Positions 1 through 8,866 of a stretch of DNA of 64,000 bases are shown in pieces (the first letter of the stretch is position 1; every line of letters begins with the position of its first letter). Below the pieces are notes generated by a model that saw only the letters and a list, made by a program, of their open reading frames with translations, did not search any database and had not been told where the DNA came from. The stretch lies in contig JBJEGZ010000017.1 in the NCBI GenBank assembly GCA_051875555.1, forward strand, positions 1-64,000. The letters run 5' to 3'. Source of the DNA: Limimorpha sp051875555. Lineage in GTDB: Bacteria; Bacteroidota; Bacteroidia; Bacteroidales; F082. The position numbers and the translations under genes are program-made.

Positions 1-2
1 CA

Positions 3-1337
3 TACGATATTAGAGGCGAATGGGGTACAGACCTCGACGAAGCGACCGCCTACAGAATCGGATATTTCTTACCAGACGTCATTCAAGCGAAGACTTTCCT
101 CGTAGGACGCGACATGCGCCTTTCATCAGACTTGGCATTCGAGAGTCTCGCCAAAGGGTTGAACGACAGAGGCGTAAACGTTGATAGCACCGGACTTGCA
201 ACCACGCCGCTAATTTATTGGGCAACAGCCAGATACGGCTACGGCGCATCGGTGATGATTACAGCCTCACACAACCCTTCAAACCATAACGGATTCAAAA
301 TAAGCGGAAAAGACGCACGACCTATTGGCTATGACACGGGGCTTAACAAACTCGAGGAACTCGTAGAATCGAATATCATAGCAAAAGCCGAACCGCAAAG
401 AGGTGTCACTAAAGAAATAGACATCTATAACGAATACATTGATTTCCAAAGGCAGTTCCTCGGAAATATAAACAACTTGAGAATAGCTATCGACTGCAGC
501 AACGGAGCGGCAAATATTTTCATAAAAAAACTACTCGGCGACACACCTTATTATATTAATGACGTCCTCGATGGAAAATTCCCGGGACATGAGCCAAATC
601 CGTTAGAGACAGAGAACCAACGGCAGATCAAAGAGCTCGTCTTGAGAAACAAGTGCGACATAGGCCTGCTTTTCGATGGCGATGCCGACCGTATCACATT
701 CATCGATGAAAAAGGCAGATTCATCTCTCCCGACCTGATAATAGCGTTTCTCGGAAACTATTTCCTTGGAGAGAGAAAAGAAAAAGGCATTGTACTTCAG
801 GACATCAGGTCGTCAAGAGCAATACAGGAATATCTCGGAGGAAAGTATAACGCGAAGATAGAGACATGGAGAGTGGGCAGGGCTTTCGCCGCATTAAAAC
901 TTCGCGAACTCGACGGCTGCTTCGGCGGAGAACTCGCCGGACACTATTATTTCCGCGACTTCTACTACTCCGACTCCGGCATTATGGCAGCACTGATTGT
1001 TTTAAGCCTATTGTCACAATTCAAAGCAAAAGGAACGGTTATGTCCGAGATAATCAGCAGCATCTCCGACTATCACAACTCTGGCGAAATCAACTTCAAC
1101 ATCGACAACAAACAAGAAGCTATGGACGCCGTGTGCAATCACTTCATGAATATTGAAAAACCGGCGCAATTCCTTGATTTCGACGGCTACCGTCTCGATT
1201 ACAATGATTGGTGGATAAGCATTCGCCCATCGAATACCGAGCCTTACCTTCGATTTATAGCTGAAGCGAAATCAGAGTCGAAGCTAAACGATATTGTGGG
1301 AACAGTCTCAAACATCATCGAGCAAGTGAAAAAATAA
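3..1337 (+). CDS. Phosphomannomutase/phosphoglucomutase, 5'-truncated by window edge
   Basis: Alpha-D-phosphohexomutase that interconverts hexose 1- and 6-phosphates through a phosphoserine, feeding nucleotide-sugar synthesis in the cytoplasm. The frame is open back to base 3, where it reads YDIRGEWGTDLDEATAYRIG, the usual N-terminal block of the family, so only the first few residues lie outside the window. An ATG at 114 is internal and is not the start. Visible motifs are the catalytic serine loop TASHNP (bases about 261-278), the metal loop DGDADR (about 675-695), the sugar loop GGELAGH and the C-terminal phosphate loop RPSNTEP. A second member of the superfamily, GlmM, lies at 4352-5734; this copy lacks the GlmM-type opening. 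PMM and PGM specificity cannot be separated from sequence alone. Confidence 0.93.
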   Translation, partial: YDIRGEWGTDLDEATAYRIGYFLPDVIQAKTFLVGRDMRLSSDLAFESLAKGLNDRGVNVDSTGLATTPLIYWATARYGYGASVMITASHNPSNHNGFKISGKDARPIGYDTGLNKLEELVESNIIAKAEPQRGVTKEIDIYNEYIDFQRQFLGNINNLRIAIDCSNGAANIFIKKLLGDTPYYINDVLDGKFPGHEPNPLETENQRQIKELVLRNKCDIGLLFDGDADRITFIDEKGRFISPDLIIAFLGNYFLGERKEKGIVLQDIRSSRAIQEYLGGKYNAKIETWRVGRAFAALKLRELDGCFGGELAGHYYFRDFYYSDSGIMAALIVLSLLSQFKAKGTVMSEIISSISDYHNSGEINFNIDNKQEAMDAVCNHFMNIEKPAQFLDFDGYRLDYNDWWISIRPSNTEPYLRFIAEAKSESKLNDIVGTVSNIIEQVKK

Positions 1338-1349
1338 GTCAAACAGGCA

Positions 1350-2288
1350 ATGAAGAAGGCTGCAATAGCGATATTGTTGATTCTCAGCGTTTTCACAGCG
1401 CTCCCAGAAGAGCAGTTAAAGCCAATGCTGGAAACGCCGCCAACGAAAACCCTTGATATTAGGACAAGAAAGAACATCGGCATTGTATTAGGTGCAGAAG
1501 CAGGTCTATACACCGTTTCGATGACAGGATTGTATTTTGCATGGTACTCCAACTATCCTCAAACGAGATTCCATTTTTTTAACGACAATGCAGAGTGGCT
1601 TCAGATGGACAAGATGGGGCATGCGGCAACCGCATACAATGTCGGTGCGCTTGGATACGAGGCGTTAAGAGCCGCCGGACTTGACGAGACACGCTCTATC
1701 TGGTTTGGCGGATCGCTCGGATTCCTTTTCCTCTCCACCGTAGAGGTCTTCGACGGTCTCTCATCACAATGGGGCTTCTCTTGGGGCGACATGGCTGCAA
1801 ACACTGTAGGTGCAGGACTTTTTATCGGACAACAACTACTTTGGCACGAGCAGAAAATGTCGTTAAAATACTCCTTCCACCCCACAAAATACCCAGAATA
1901 CAGGCCAGATGTCCTCGGTGCAAATCTTTTAGAAAACATGATAAAAGATTATAACGGCATCACAGTATGGCTATCAATCAATTGTAAGTCATTATTCTTC
2001 AACGATAAGACACATTTCCCATCATGGCTTAATATTGCTGTAGGTTACAGTGCGGACGGAATGACGGGCGGTTTCAACAACGCCACATCTTACCATGGCA
2101 CTCCAATTCCGGAATTCCAACGCACACGGCAATTCTTCCTTTCATTAGACATAGACTTTACAAAGATAAAGACAAACAATAAATTATTACAATATACGTT
2201 TAAAGTTCTAAATATCATCAAGATACCCTTCCCCGCAGTCGAATACAGCTCGAACGGTCAATGGGCATGGCATTGGTTATATTTTTAA
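1350..2288 (+). CDS. DUF2279 family envelope protein
   Basis: 312 residues beginning with an export signal (hydrophobic residues about 4-18). The body carries the DUF2279/YfiM-like pattern: an N-terminal helix near residues 42-66, a block WLQMDKMGHAATAYNVG near 85-105, then a second hydrophobic segment and SWGDMAANTVGAG near 145-160. Members are predicted periplasmic or outer-membrane associated proteins with unknown biochemical role, widespread in Bacteroidota. It starts 12 bases after the phosphohexomutase stop, so the two are probably cotranscribed. No catalytic site can be named. Confidence 0.75.
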   Translation: MKKAAIAILLILSVFTALPEEQLKPMLETPPTKTLDIRTRKNIGIVLGAEAGLYTVSMTGLYFAWYSNYPQTRFHFFNDNAEWLQMDKMGHAATAYNVGALGYEALRAAGLDETRSIWFGGSLGFLFLSTVEVFDGLSSQWGFSWGDMAANTVGAGLFIGQQLLWHEQKMSLKYSFHPTKYPEYRPDVLGANLLENMIKDYNGITVWLSINCKSLFFNDKTHFPSWLNIAVGYSADGMTGGFNNATSYHGTPIPEFQRTRQFFLSLDIDFTKIKTNNKLLQYTFKVLNIIKIPFPAVEYSSNGQWAWHWLYF

Positions 2289-2339
2289 AGAATTGATAAT
2301 AAATAATTTACAAACACCAGACTTAATTTTTAGAAAAAA

Positions 2340-2756
2340 ATGAAAAGAATCATTTACTTAACAAGTTTATTCACACTTTTGTTTTTGGCAAGTTGCGGAC
2401 CAAATCCTGAAAAATCAAGAATGCTGTGCGACAAGGGCATTGACTACCTTTATTGCTCACAATTCGATGAGGCTATAGAGTATTTTAACAAAGCTATTGA
2501 ATGCGATGAGAATAATTTCGAGGCATATTATTACAGAGGCTGCGCTAACAGCAATAATTACAGGAATGACCAGGCAATAAACGACTGGGAGAAAGCGATA
2601 GAGATTAAGGCAGACTATGCCGATGCATATTTTAACATAGGGTTGGTTCTTTATGACAGAAGTGACCACGCAATGGCCTGCTACTATTTCAAGTTAGCGG
2701 AGAAATATGGTCGCCAGAATCTTGAAGATTATTTGAAATTCTGCGATTATTATTGA
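2340..2756 (+). CDS. TPR-containing lipoprotein
   Basis: 138-residue lipoprotein. The N-terminus has a signal peptide with lipobox LASC (Cys at about residue 19). Residues about 28-130 form three tetratricopeptide repeats, seen in phrases such as FDEAIEYFNKAIECDENNFEAYY and the following KAIEIKADYADAYFNIGLVLYD. TPRs are protein-protein interaction scaffolds, so a role in an envelope complex is likely, but the partner is unknown. It is the last gene before a strong terminator at 2765-2798, so it probably closes the operon that begins upstream of the window. Confidence 0.8.
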   Translation: MKRIIYLTSLFTLLFLASCGPNPEKSRMLCDKGIDYLYCSQFDEAIEYFNKAIECDENNFEAYYYRGCANSNNYRNDQAINDWEKAIEIKADYADAYFNIGLVLYDRSDHAMACYYFKLAEKYGRQNLEDYLKFCDYY

Positions 2757-2764
2757 TAAAAACA

Positions 2765-2798
2765 GGCTGTCTGACAATCAAAAGTTAGACAGCCTTTT
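2765..2798 (+). terminator. Intrinsic terminator
   Basis: GGCTGTCTGAC (2765-2775) pairs with GTTAGACAGCC (2784-2794), 11 base pairs with one G-U, followed by TTTT. It sits 8 bases after the TPR lipoprotein stop and separates it from the convergent gene at 2828-3388. Confidence 0.85.
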
Positions 2799-2827
2799 AT
2801 AAATTTATTTTACAGCAATTTAAAGAA

Positions 2828-3388
2828 TCAATCCAGAATAACATTATTAAGAGCCGGGTCATTATAATCGGACGATTCATGTTTATCAACGGAAATGACA
2901 CGTCCTTCCGGATCATAAGTCTTCCACTCCCCCACTTGGAGTCCGTTCTGATAATAGCCTTCAAACTGCATCTCACCTGTCAAATAATATGAGACCCATC
3001 TTCCATTGAGCAATCCGTCTCTGTATGTCTCAAGCAATATGAGCGAGCCGCTGTTCTCGTCAAAATATTTCCATTCGCCATCACGTTTCTTATCGATATA
3101 TCTTCCAATTGCCGAGACCCTGCCATTTAAAAAATAAAACTCAGCGTCAGCGGTTCTGCCCTTATCCGAGAAGGTTCGTTTCGCAAGCAAGGCTCCATTT
3201 TCATCGAAGAACTCGAAGGTTCCCGAAGGCAGTCCGTCATTATAATCACCACGACTTCTGATGCCGCCATTATCATAATACTCAATCCATTTCCCCTGTT
3301 TTCTACCTTGCTCATCAATGACATTCTGAGAGTTAAGATTACAAACAAGCACAAACAGCAATATTGACAAAATGCAAATACGATTCAT
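2828..3388 (-). CDS. MORN-repeat (YwqK-like) exported protein
   Basis: 186 residues with a short N-terminal signal peptide (residues 1-20, cleavage near NLNSQ). The rest is a run of MORN-type beta-hairpin repeats with the G-x-W/Y-x-x-Y/F-x-x-x-G pattern, for example GKWIEYYDNGGIRSRGDYNDG, GEWKYF, GRWVSYYLTGEMQFEGYYQNG and GEWKTYDPEG. Databases often name such proteins YwqK-family antitoxins, but nothing here suggests a toxin partner: the neighbours are a TPR lipoprotein and recR. Function is unknown; an envelope structural or binding role is plausible. Confidence 0.72.
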   Translation of the reverse strand: MNRICILSILLFVLVCNLNSQNVIDEQGRKQGKWIEYYDNGGIRSRGDYNDGLPSGTFEFFDENGALLAKRTFSDKGRTADAEFYFLNGRVSAIGRYIDKKRDGEWKYFDENSGSLILLETYRDGLLNGRWVSYYLTGEMQFEGYYQNGLQVGEWKTYDPEGRVISVDKHESSDYNDPALNNVILD

Positions 3389-3403
3389 AGTTCAAATTTT
3401 TTA

Positions 3404-3411
3404 CAAAGATA
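3404..3411 (-). promoter_or_regulatory. Bacteroidota -7 box for the MORN-repeat gene
   Basis: TATCTTTG on the minus strand, matching TAnnTTTG; the final G is 15 bases from the ATG at 3388. It is back to back with the recR box at 3425-3432. Confidence 0.65.
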
Positions 3412-3424
3412 AATAATAATAACG

Positions 3425-3432
3425 TAATTTTG
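3425..3432 (+). promoter_or_regulatory. Bacteroidota -7 box for recR
   Basis: TAATTTTG, matching TAnnTTTG, ends 15 bases before the recR ATG at 3448. It overlaps the TTG at 3430 that would otherwise open the frame, which argues that translation starts at 3448. Confidence 0.65.
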
Positions 3433-3447
3433 CCGAAAATAAAATAT

Positions 3448-4056
3448 ATGGCGGAATATTCTTCTATATTGTTAGAAAAGGCTGTTGATGAGTTGTCTAA
3501 GTTGCCTGGCGTTGGCAGGAAGACAGCGCTGCGTCTCGCATTACATCTCCTTGGGGAGGAGAAGACAGTGACAGAAATGTTAGCGCAGTCGCTTTTGACC
3601 ATGAGGAACAACATTGTCTTATGCAAGCGGTGCTACAACATCAGTGACAGCGACAAATGCAACATCTGCTCTAATCCTAAGAGGGACAACGAGTTGTTAT
3701 GTGTTGTGGCCGATATGCGCGATGTTATGGCGATAGAGCGAACAGGTTCGTTCAATGGGATTTACCATGTGCTTGGAGGTGTTATCGACCCCATTAACGG
3801 AATCACGCCTAACGAGTTAAAGCTAAAAGAGTTAGTTTTAAGGACCGAAAACGAGGTGTTTAGAGAGATAATATTAGCGTTACCTGCCACAATAGAGGGA
3901 GACACCACCAACTTCTACATTTTCAAGATGTTAAAGGAATTTAAAGGAATTATCACGGCTATTGCGAAAGGAATATCCGTTGGCGATGCCTTAGAGTTTG
4001 CCGACGAGGTTACATTAGGTCGTTCTATAGTGAACAGGATGCCTTTCAACAAATAG
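3448..4056 (+). CDS. recR: Recombination mediator RecR
   Basis: 202-residue RecR, which with RecO (and RecF) loads RecA onto SSB-coated DNA in gap repair. From the N-terminus it shows the helix-hairpin-helix LSKLPGVGRKTALRLALHLL, a zinc finger with four cysteines (CKRCYNISDSDKCNICS), and the Toprim domain beginning CVVADMRDVMAIE, followed by the YHVLGGVIDPINGI signature. Length is normal for the family. The frame opens upstream with a TTG at 3430, but ATG 3448 gives the usual MAEYSSILLEKA opening and lies just after the promoter. It ends one base from the stop of the convergent small gene at 4058. Confidence 0.96.
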   Translation: MAEYSSILLEKAVDELSKLPGVGRKTALRLALHLLGEEKTVTEMLAQSLLTMRNNIVLCKRCYNISDSDKCNICSNPKRDNELLCVVADMRDVMAIERTGSFNGIYHVLGGVIDPINGITPNELKLKELVLRTENEVFREIILALPATIEGDTTNFYIFKMLKEFKGIITAIAKGISVGDALEFADEVTLGRSIVNRMPFNK

Positions 4057-4057
4057 A

Positions 4058-4288
4058 CTATTCATCGAAAAGGTTCAGCTGGTTCTCGCAAAGGAATAAT
4101 TCTTCCGGGACATTATACTCATAGTTTGAGGTAAACCTCTCAATATTTTTCTTTATCAGTTTGATAGGTGTCGTTTTTCTCGCTTTGCAATAATTTTTCA
4201 GTGACCTATACTGTCCTTGCGACAATTTGAAAGTTATGGAATGAAAGCGACGATTTCTTTTCCGATGATGTTTTACATTGTTTCTCAT
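4058..4288 (-). CDS. Small RHH-like protein with C-terminal clamp-binding motif
   Basis: 76-residue basic protein of unrecognised family. Residues 17-52 look like a ribbon-helix-helix fold: a short strand HSITFKLS, helix QYRSLKNYCKARKTT, then helix PIKLIKKNIERF, as in MetJ/Arc-type DNA binders. The C-terminus reads ENQLNLFDE, and QLNLF (residues 70-74) matches the canonical bacterial beta-sliding-clamp binding pentapeptide QLxLF exactly. I chose ATG 4288 rather than the upstream in-frame start at 4330 because homology-like features begin there. It follows glmM by 63 bases on the same strand and converges with recR. A DNA-binding, clamp-associated role is inference. Confidence 0.65.
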   Translation of the reverse strand: MRNNVKHHRKRNRRFHSITFKLSQGQYRSLKNYCKARKTTPIKLIKKNIERFTSNYEYNVPEELFLCENQLNLFDE

Positions 4289-4351
4289 AATGATAAAGTT
4301 TGGGCGAGCAGCGTGGTTTGAGCACGCCACTCGTTATTTCAGTCAGGGATA

Positions 4352-5734
4352 TCAAAGCAGGGCGTTCGCCTCATCTAACATCATTTGAGCGAGGTGTTCG
4401 GCTTCTTCCTCGCTTTTGCCTTCGGAATAAACACGGATAATAGGTTCGGTGTTTGATTTACGCAGATGCACCCAGCCGTCAGCGAAGTCAATCTTGACGC
4501 CATCAATTGTTGTAACCTTTTCATTTTTAAATCTTTCCGCAATCTTTTCAAGGATTTTATCGACATCTGTAGATGGTGTCAGTTTTATCTTGTTTTTCGA
4601 CATATAATACAGAGGGAATCTGTTTTTTAGCGATGAGACGGGACATTTTTTCTCGCACAGATAAGTGAGAAAGAGTCCAACACCTACGAGAGCGTCACGG
4701 CCATAATGCACCTCCGGATAAATGACGCCGCCATTTCCTTCTCCGCCGATTACGGCGTTCACCTCTTTCATCTTAGCCACCACGTTCACCTCGCCCACGG
4801 CAGACGCGAAATATTCTCCACCTGCGGCATTAGTCACATCACGCAACGCGCGTGTTGACGAAAGGTTAGAGACGGTGTTACCCTTCTTATTCTCAAGGAT
4901 ATAGGAAGCCACAGTCACCAAGGTATATTCCTCGCCATACATCTCTCCATTCTCGTCAATAAAAGCGAGACGGTCAACATCAGGGTCAACGACAATGCCG
5001 AGGTCGGCGCCAGTTTCCTTCACTGCCTTGCAAGTATCCACAAGGTTGACGGCAAGAGGCTCCGGATTATGTGCGAACTCTCCTGTAACCTCGCAATTAA
5101 GTTCCACTATCTCCTTGACACCCAGTTTCTTAAGGAGAGCTGGTATAGCTATTCCCCCTGTAGAGTTCACGCCGTCAACGACAACTTTCAGCCCAGCCTT
5201 CTCAATCACGTCCTTCTTCACGAGAGGCAGTGCGCATACCATATCGGCATGGCGTTCAATCCAGCCGTCAACGATAGAATAAGAGCCAATCCCATCGATA
5301 TCAGAGAAACCGTACTCGTCGCTATCAGCCTTTTCGAGAAGCCATTTCCCATCAGCAGCGTCAATAAACTCCCCTTTGTTGTCAAGGAGTTTCAGAGCGT
5401 TCCACTCCTTAGGGTTATGAGAAGCCGTGAGAATGACTCCGCCATCAGCCTTAAGCTCGGTAACAGCTATTTCTGTGGTAGGGGTTGTGCTCAACCCTAT
5501 ATCGATGACATCAGCGCCCATCGACTGCAAGGTGCCGCACACGAGACGGTTAACCATAGCGCCAGAGAGCCTTCCATCGCGGCCAACAACTATACGGGGG
5601 CGCGACACTCCGCCTCGCCTGATAAGGCAGACATACGCTGATGTTAACTTTACAATATCTATCGGAGTTAATCCTTCGTCCGGTCTGCCACCTATAGTGC
5701 CACGGAAACCGGAAATTGACTTAATTAATGGCAT
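4352..5734 (-). CDS. glmM: Phosphoglucosamine mutase
   Basis: 460-residue phosphohexomutase of the GlmM type, converting glucosamine-6-P to glucosamine-1-P for UDP-GlcNAc, hence peptidoglycan and LPS synthesis. It opens MPLIKSISGFRGTIGG, as is usual for Bacteroidota GlmM, and shows the catalytic serine loop LTASHNPKEWNALK (Ser105), metal loop DPDVDRLAF, sugar loop GGEGNGGVIYPEVHYGRDA and phosphate loop RKSNTEPIIRVYSE. The open frame runs upstream to 5878, but that stretch overlaps the divergent TPR gene and its promoter, and ATG 5734 fits the family. PMM activity cannot be excluded, but length and signatures favour GlmM. Confidence 0.9.
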   Translation of the reverse strand: MPLIKSISGFRGTIGGRPDEGLTPIDIVKLTSAYVCLIRRGGVSRPRIVVGRDGRLSGAMVNRLVCGTLQSMGADVIDIGLSTTPTTEIAVTELKADGGVILTASHNPKEWNALKLLDNKGEFIDAADGKWLLEKADSDEYGFSDIDGIGSYSIVDGWIERHADMVCALPLVKKDVIEKAGLKVVVDGVNSTGGIAIPALLKKLGVKEIVELNCEVTGEFAHNPEPLAVNLVDTCKAVKETGADLGIVVDPDVDRLAFIDENGEMYGEEYTLVTVASYILENKKGNTVSNLSSTRALRDVTNAAGGEYFASAVGEVNVVAKMKEVNAVIGGEGNGGVIYPEVHYGRDALVGVGLFLTYLCEKKCPVSSLKNRFPLYYMSKNKIKLTPSTDVDKILEKIAERFKNEKVTTIDGVKIDFADGWVHLRKSNTEPIIRVYSEGKSEEEAEHLAQMMLDEANALL

Positions 5735-5751
5735 AGTATATTTATTTTGCG

Positions 5752-5759
5752 CAAAATTA
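5752..5759 (-). promoter_or_regulatory. Bacteroidota -7 box for glmM
   Basis: TAATTTTG on the minus strand, 17 bases upstream of the ATG at 5734. It faces away from the box at 5772-5779, giving a compact divergent promoter. Confidence 0.65.
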
Positions 5760-5771
5760 TAATTTTTTTTA

Positions 5772-5779
5772 TACTTTTG
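5772..5779 (+). promoter_or_regulatory. Bacteroidota -7 box for the TPR/DUF368/aroE/tex cluster
   Basis: TACTTTTG, 16 bases before the ATG at 5796. Confidence 0.65.
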
Positions 5780-5795
5780 CAAAAAAATATAGAAA

Positions 5796-7235
5796 ATGAG
5801 CTTTTCTGACGACTTCATGGATGACGATTTCAATGTAGATGAACTGGTTAAACGTTTCGAGAGCATGGTGGAACACAACCAGTCATACTATTTTGATGCT
5901 GATGAATTGAATGTCATAATGGAGCATTACCTCCAAAACAATAATTTAAAGAAAGTAAATATTGCCGCCGACATCGCTATAACATACCACCCCGACAGCC
6001 CTATCATACAGATAATCAAAGCGAAACAGCTTCTTGCAAACTCTCAGGCAGAGAAAGCCCTCAATATCCTTGTCAACTCGTCAATCATCGACAAAGAGGA
6101 CGCGGACTATAACATCACGGCAGGCGCGTGCTATTCAGAGTTAGGACAATCGAAGAAGGCTATAAAGGCATATATGAAAGCCGCCAAAGCCTTCGAGTTC
6201 AAGGACTGCGAGGACATTTTCAACTCAATAGCTATTGAATACGAGAACCTTGGAGAGATAGAGTACGCACTTCAATTCTTCATCAAAGGATTAAACAGGG
6301 AGATAGACTTAGACAGTCAGTATTTCGAGATACGCAACTGTTACTCAATGCTTAACAAGATGAGCGAGGCGTTAGATTTCTTCAAAAGCGAGACCGACAA
6401 AGATCCATACTGTGTAGCGGCATGGATTGCGTTAGCGAGCTGCTATGTGCGCATGGGGCAACTCGAGGAGGCTATTGACAAGTACGAATATGCTCTTGCC
6501 ATCGACCCACACAACAAGAAAGCGTATATCGATATCACCACGGCCTTCAATGAGTTAGGGCGATACACCGACACTATTGAGACGGTGGACGAAGCAATGA
6601 GGTATAACGTTGAGTCGGCATTGCTGCAATGCCTTTATGGTGAAGCCCAAGCGAAACTCGGCAATACCGCATTGGCGATAGGCATTTACAAGAACGCAAT
6701 AAAATTAGACGAAAACCTTCCGGAAGCTTACGCAGGAATCGGATTCACTTTAAGTGACCAGAACAATCCACGCTCAGCGCTGAAATTCTTGAGACACGCA
6801 CACACGCTGTCACCTTACAACACTGACTATCTGTTTGTTATAGTTGACGAGTACAACAAACTCGGAGAATACGACAATGCGTTGAAATATGTGAAAGAGA
6901 TTTTAGAGATCAACCCTTATGACGAGAACGCATACATCTCACTTATGGAGTGTTACGTCCTGAAGGAAGACGAAGAACGGGCTTTTGAGGCTCTTGACAA
7001 AGGCATCGCGTTCCTTGGGAACCTGCCCTCATTCCTCTATAGGAAGGCTTTTCTCTATCTCGTTCAAGAAAAAACAGAGTCCGCATTGTTATCATTAGAG
7101 ATGGCGCTCGACTTGGATTATAACGGACATATAGAGTTTTTAAACTTCGATGCAGAAAACCTAACCAAGAATCAGGCGGTTATGGATCTGATTGAAGAAT
7201 ACAGAGTTAAAAAACAGAAAAACAACACAAAATGA
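5796..7235 (+). CDS. Cytoplasmic TPR-repeat protein
   Basis: 479 residues with no signal peptide. After an acidic N-terminal stretch (DDFMDDDFNVDELV), nearly the whole chain is tetratricopeptide repeats, about ten of them, with clear units such as EEAIDKYEYALAIDPHNKKAYI, ALAIGIYKNAIKLDENLPEAYA and NALKYVKEILEINPYDENAYI. TPR superhelices bind partner proteins; no enzymatic domain is present. The stop codon overlaps the start of the DUF368 gene (ATGA at 7232-7235), so the two are translationally coupled. Partner and role are unknown. Confidence 0.85.
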   Translation: MSFSDDFMDDDFNVDELVKRFESMVEHNQSYYFDADELNVIMEHYLQNNNLKKVNIAADIAITYHPDSPIIQIIKAKQLLANSQAEKALNILVNSSIIDKEDADYNITAGACYSELGQSKKAIKAYMKAAKAFEFKDCEDIFNSIAIEYENLGEIEYALQFFIKGLNREIDLDSQYFEIRNCYSMLNKMSEALDFFKSETDKDPYCVAAWIALASCYVRMGQLEEAIDKYEYALAIDPHNKKAYIDITTAFNELGRYTDTIETVDEAMRYNVESALLQCLYGEAQAKLGNTALAIGIYKNAIKLDENLPEAYAGIGFTLSDQNNPRSALKFLRHAHTLSPYNTDYLFVIVDEYNKLGEYDNALKYVKEILEINPYDENAYISLMECYVLKEDEERAFEALDKGIAFLGNLPSFLYRKAFLYLVQEKTESALLSLEMALDLDYNGHIEFLNFDAENLTKNQAVMDLIEEYRVKKQKNNTK

Positions 7236-8122
7236 GACAGTATATCAGCAATTTCTTAAAAGGTATGGGTATTGGCTCCGCAAACGTGATACCGGGTGTA
7301 TCAGGCGGCACCATAGCTTTAATAACGGGTATTTTCGAGAGACTTATCAACTCCTTGAAATCGTTTAATATCACCGCTTTAAAACTATTCTTCACCGGCA
7401 AGTTCAAGGATTTCGCCAAACACACCGACCTTGCATTCCTCTGTTCCGTCGGACTCGGAGTCATTGTCGCAATATTCTCAATCGCCAAAATATTCGACTT
7501 CCTTTTCACAAACTATCCCGTCTATCTCTGGTCTTTCTTTTTCGGAATGATTCTCACCTCTATATATTATGTGGGAAAAACCATTGGAAAATGGAACTGG
7601 AAAACAGTCTTGGCTTTTGTCATTGGAACAGGCGTCGCGACTTACATTGCATTCGGCACACCTGCCAAAGAAAACGACAACTTCATTTATCTATTAATTT
7701 GCGGTGCCGTCGCAACATGTTCCATGATACTTCCCGGCTTGTCTGGATCGTTCGTCCTTGTGTTGATGGGCAATTACCAACTAATTATGATTCAAGCCGT
7801 TAACAATCTCGACCTGTCAATCCTAATCCCCGTTGCTGTCGGAGGTGTCATCGGACTACTCGCTTTCGCACACGTCCTTTCTTGGATTTATAAGAAATAC
7901 AGGGACATAACAATTTCACTTCTCACCGGATTTATCCTCGGCTCAATGCCGATTATATGGCCTTGGAAAAATGAGATACTAATCGAAGGCGGCGACAAAG
8001 TCATCGGTTATCAATACCTTTTCCCAAATGTTGACATTCATTTAGCAATAGCGGTAGTTATAATTCTAATAGGCGCATCAATTATTATCCTAACAGAGAA
8101 ACTTGCTAATAGCAAAAAATGA
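7232..8122 (+). CDS. DUF368 polyprenyl-phosphate transporter (PopT-type)
   Basis: 296-residue polytopic membrane protein with about nine hydrophobic helices. The N-terminal GMGIGSANVIPGVSGGTIAL and the mid-protein SMILPGLSGSFVLVLMGNY are the paired PGxSG signatures of DUF368. Members (PopT) are known to recycle undecaprenyl phosphate across the inner membrane for reuse in peptidoglycan and other envelope polymers. It overlaps the preceding TPR gene by four bases and is followed four bases later by aroE. Substrate assignment rests on the family, not on residues visible here. Confidence 0.88.
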   Translation: MRQYISNFLKGMGIGSANVIPGVSGGTIALITGIFERLINSLKSFNITALKLFFTGKFKDFAKHTDLAFLCSVGLGVIVAIFSIAKIFDFLFTNYPVYLWSFFFGMILTSIYYVGKTIGKWNWKTVLAFVIGTGVATYIAFGTPAKENDNFIYLLICGAVATCSMILPGLSGSFVLVLMGNYQLIMIQAVNNLDLSILIPVAVGGVIGLLAFAHVLSWIYKKYRDITISLLTGFILGSMPIIWPWKNEILIEGGDKVIGYQYLFPNVDIHLAIAVVIILIGASIIILTEKLANSKK

Positions 8123-8126
8123 TACC

Positions 8127-8855
8127 ATGAAATTATTCGGACTTGTTGGACATCCGTTAGTACATTCTTTCTCAAAGACTTATTTTGAAAATAAGTTTAA
8201 AGAAGAGAATTTAGACTGTTCGTTCGTCAATTTTGATATTGATGACATTAATAAGATAGAGCAAGTCTTATCGAAACACGACAACATCAAAGGGTTCACC
8301 GTCACACATCCTTATAAATACAAGATTATCAGATTCTTATCATATACCGATCCTGTCGCAAAAGAAATTGGGGCAGTAAATGTGGTAAAAATTGGCGATG
8401 ACGGGAGACTATACGGTTTCAATTCCGATATTATTGGGTTTCAATCACTCCTATCTCAATCAATAAAGGGGAGAAACATTTCAAAGGCAATATTATGCGG
8501 TACGGGCGGCGCGGCAAAATCAGTAAAATACGTTTTAAACAGAAACAATATTCCAACAGATATATTATCGCGCAGTGATGATTCCTATAAACGTATATTA
8601 AGCGATGGATTTCATAATAACGAATTGGTTATCAACGCTACACCTGTTGGAATGTACCCAAATATCAAAGATGCGCTTGATCTGCCATATCAAACCGCGA
8701 ATGCCACAAACGTATTTATTGACCTTATTTATAATCCGGAGGAGACATCATTTATGAAAAAAGCCCGAAAATACGGGGCTGCTGCATTTAATGGATTGAA
8801 AATGCTTCACGAACAAGCGGAAGAAGCATGGAAGATTTGGTGCGACCCTCTATAA
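8127..8855 (+). CDS. aroE: Shikimate dehydrogenase
   Basis: 242-residue NADPH-dependent enzyme that reduces 3-dehydroshikimate to shikimate in aromatic amino acid synthesis. Substrate-binding HSFSKTYF is near residue 13, the catalytic lysine sits in FTVTHPYKYK (about residue 65), the Asp in FNSDIIGF, the nucleotide loop is GTGGAAKSVKYVL, followed by NATPVGMYP and the C-terminal NGLKMLHEQAEEAWKIW. The frame opens at a TTG at 8103, inside the DUF368 gene, but ATG 8127 gives MKLFGLVGHPL, the family start, four bases after the DUF368 stop. Confidence 0.93.
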   Translation: MKLFGLVGHPLVHSFSKTYFENKFKEENLDCSFVNFDIDDINKIEQVLSKHDNIKGFTVTHPYKYKIIRFLSYTDPVAKEIGAVNVVKIGDDGRLYGFNSDIIGFQSLLSQSIKGRNISKAILCGTGGAAKSVKYVLNRNNIPTDILSRSDDSYKRILSDGFHNNELVINATPVGMYPNIKDALDLPYQTANATNVFIDLIYNPEETSFMKKARKYGAAAFNGLKMLHEQAEEAWKIWCDPL

Positions 8856-8866
8856 CACAATCAAAT

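Noticed and set aside
2828..3388. Toxin-antitoxin system (YwqK-type antitoxin)
   Set aside because: The MORN-repeat protein is exported and has no toxin gene beside it; the database name is historical.
5069..5641. 190-codon frame opposite glmM
   Set aside because: Antisense shadow of a well-conserved gene; composition follows glmM codon positions.
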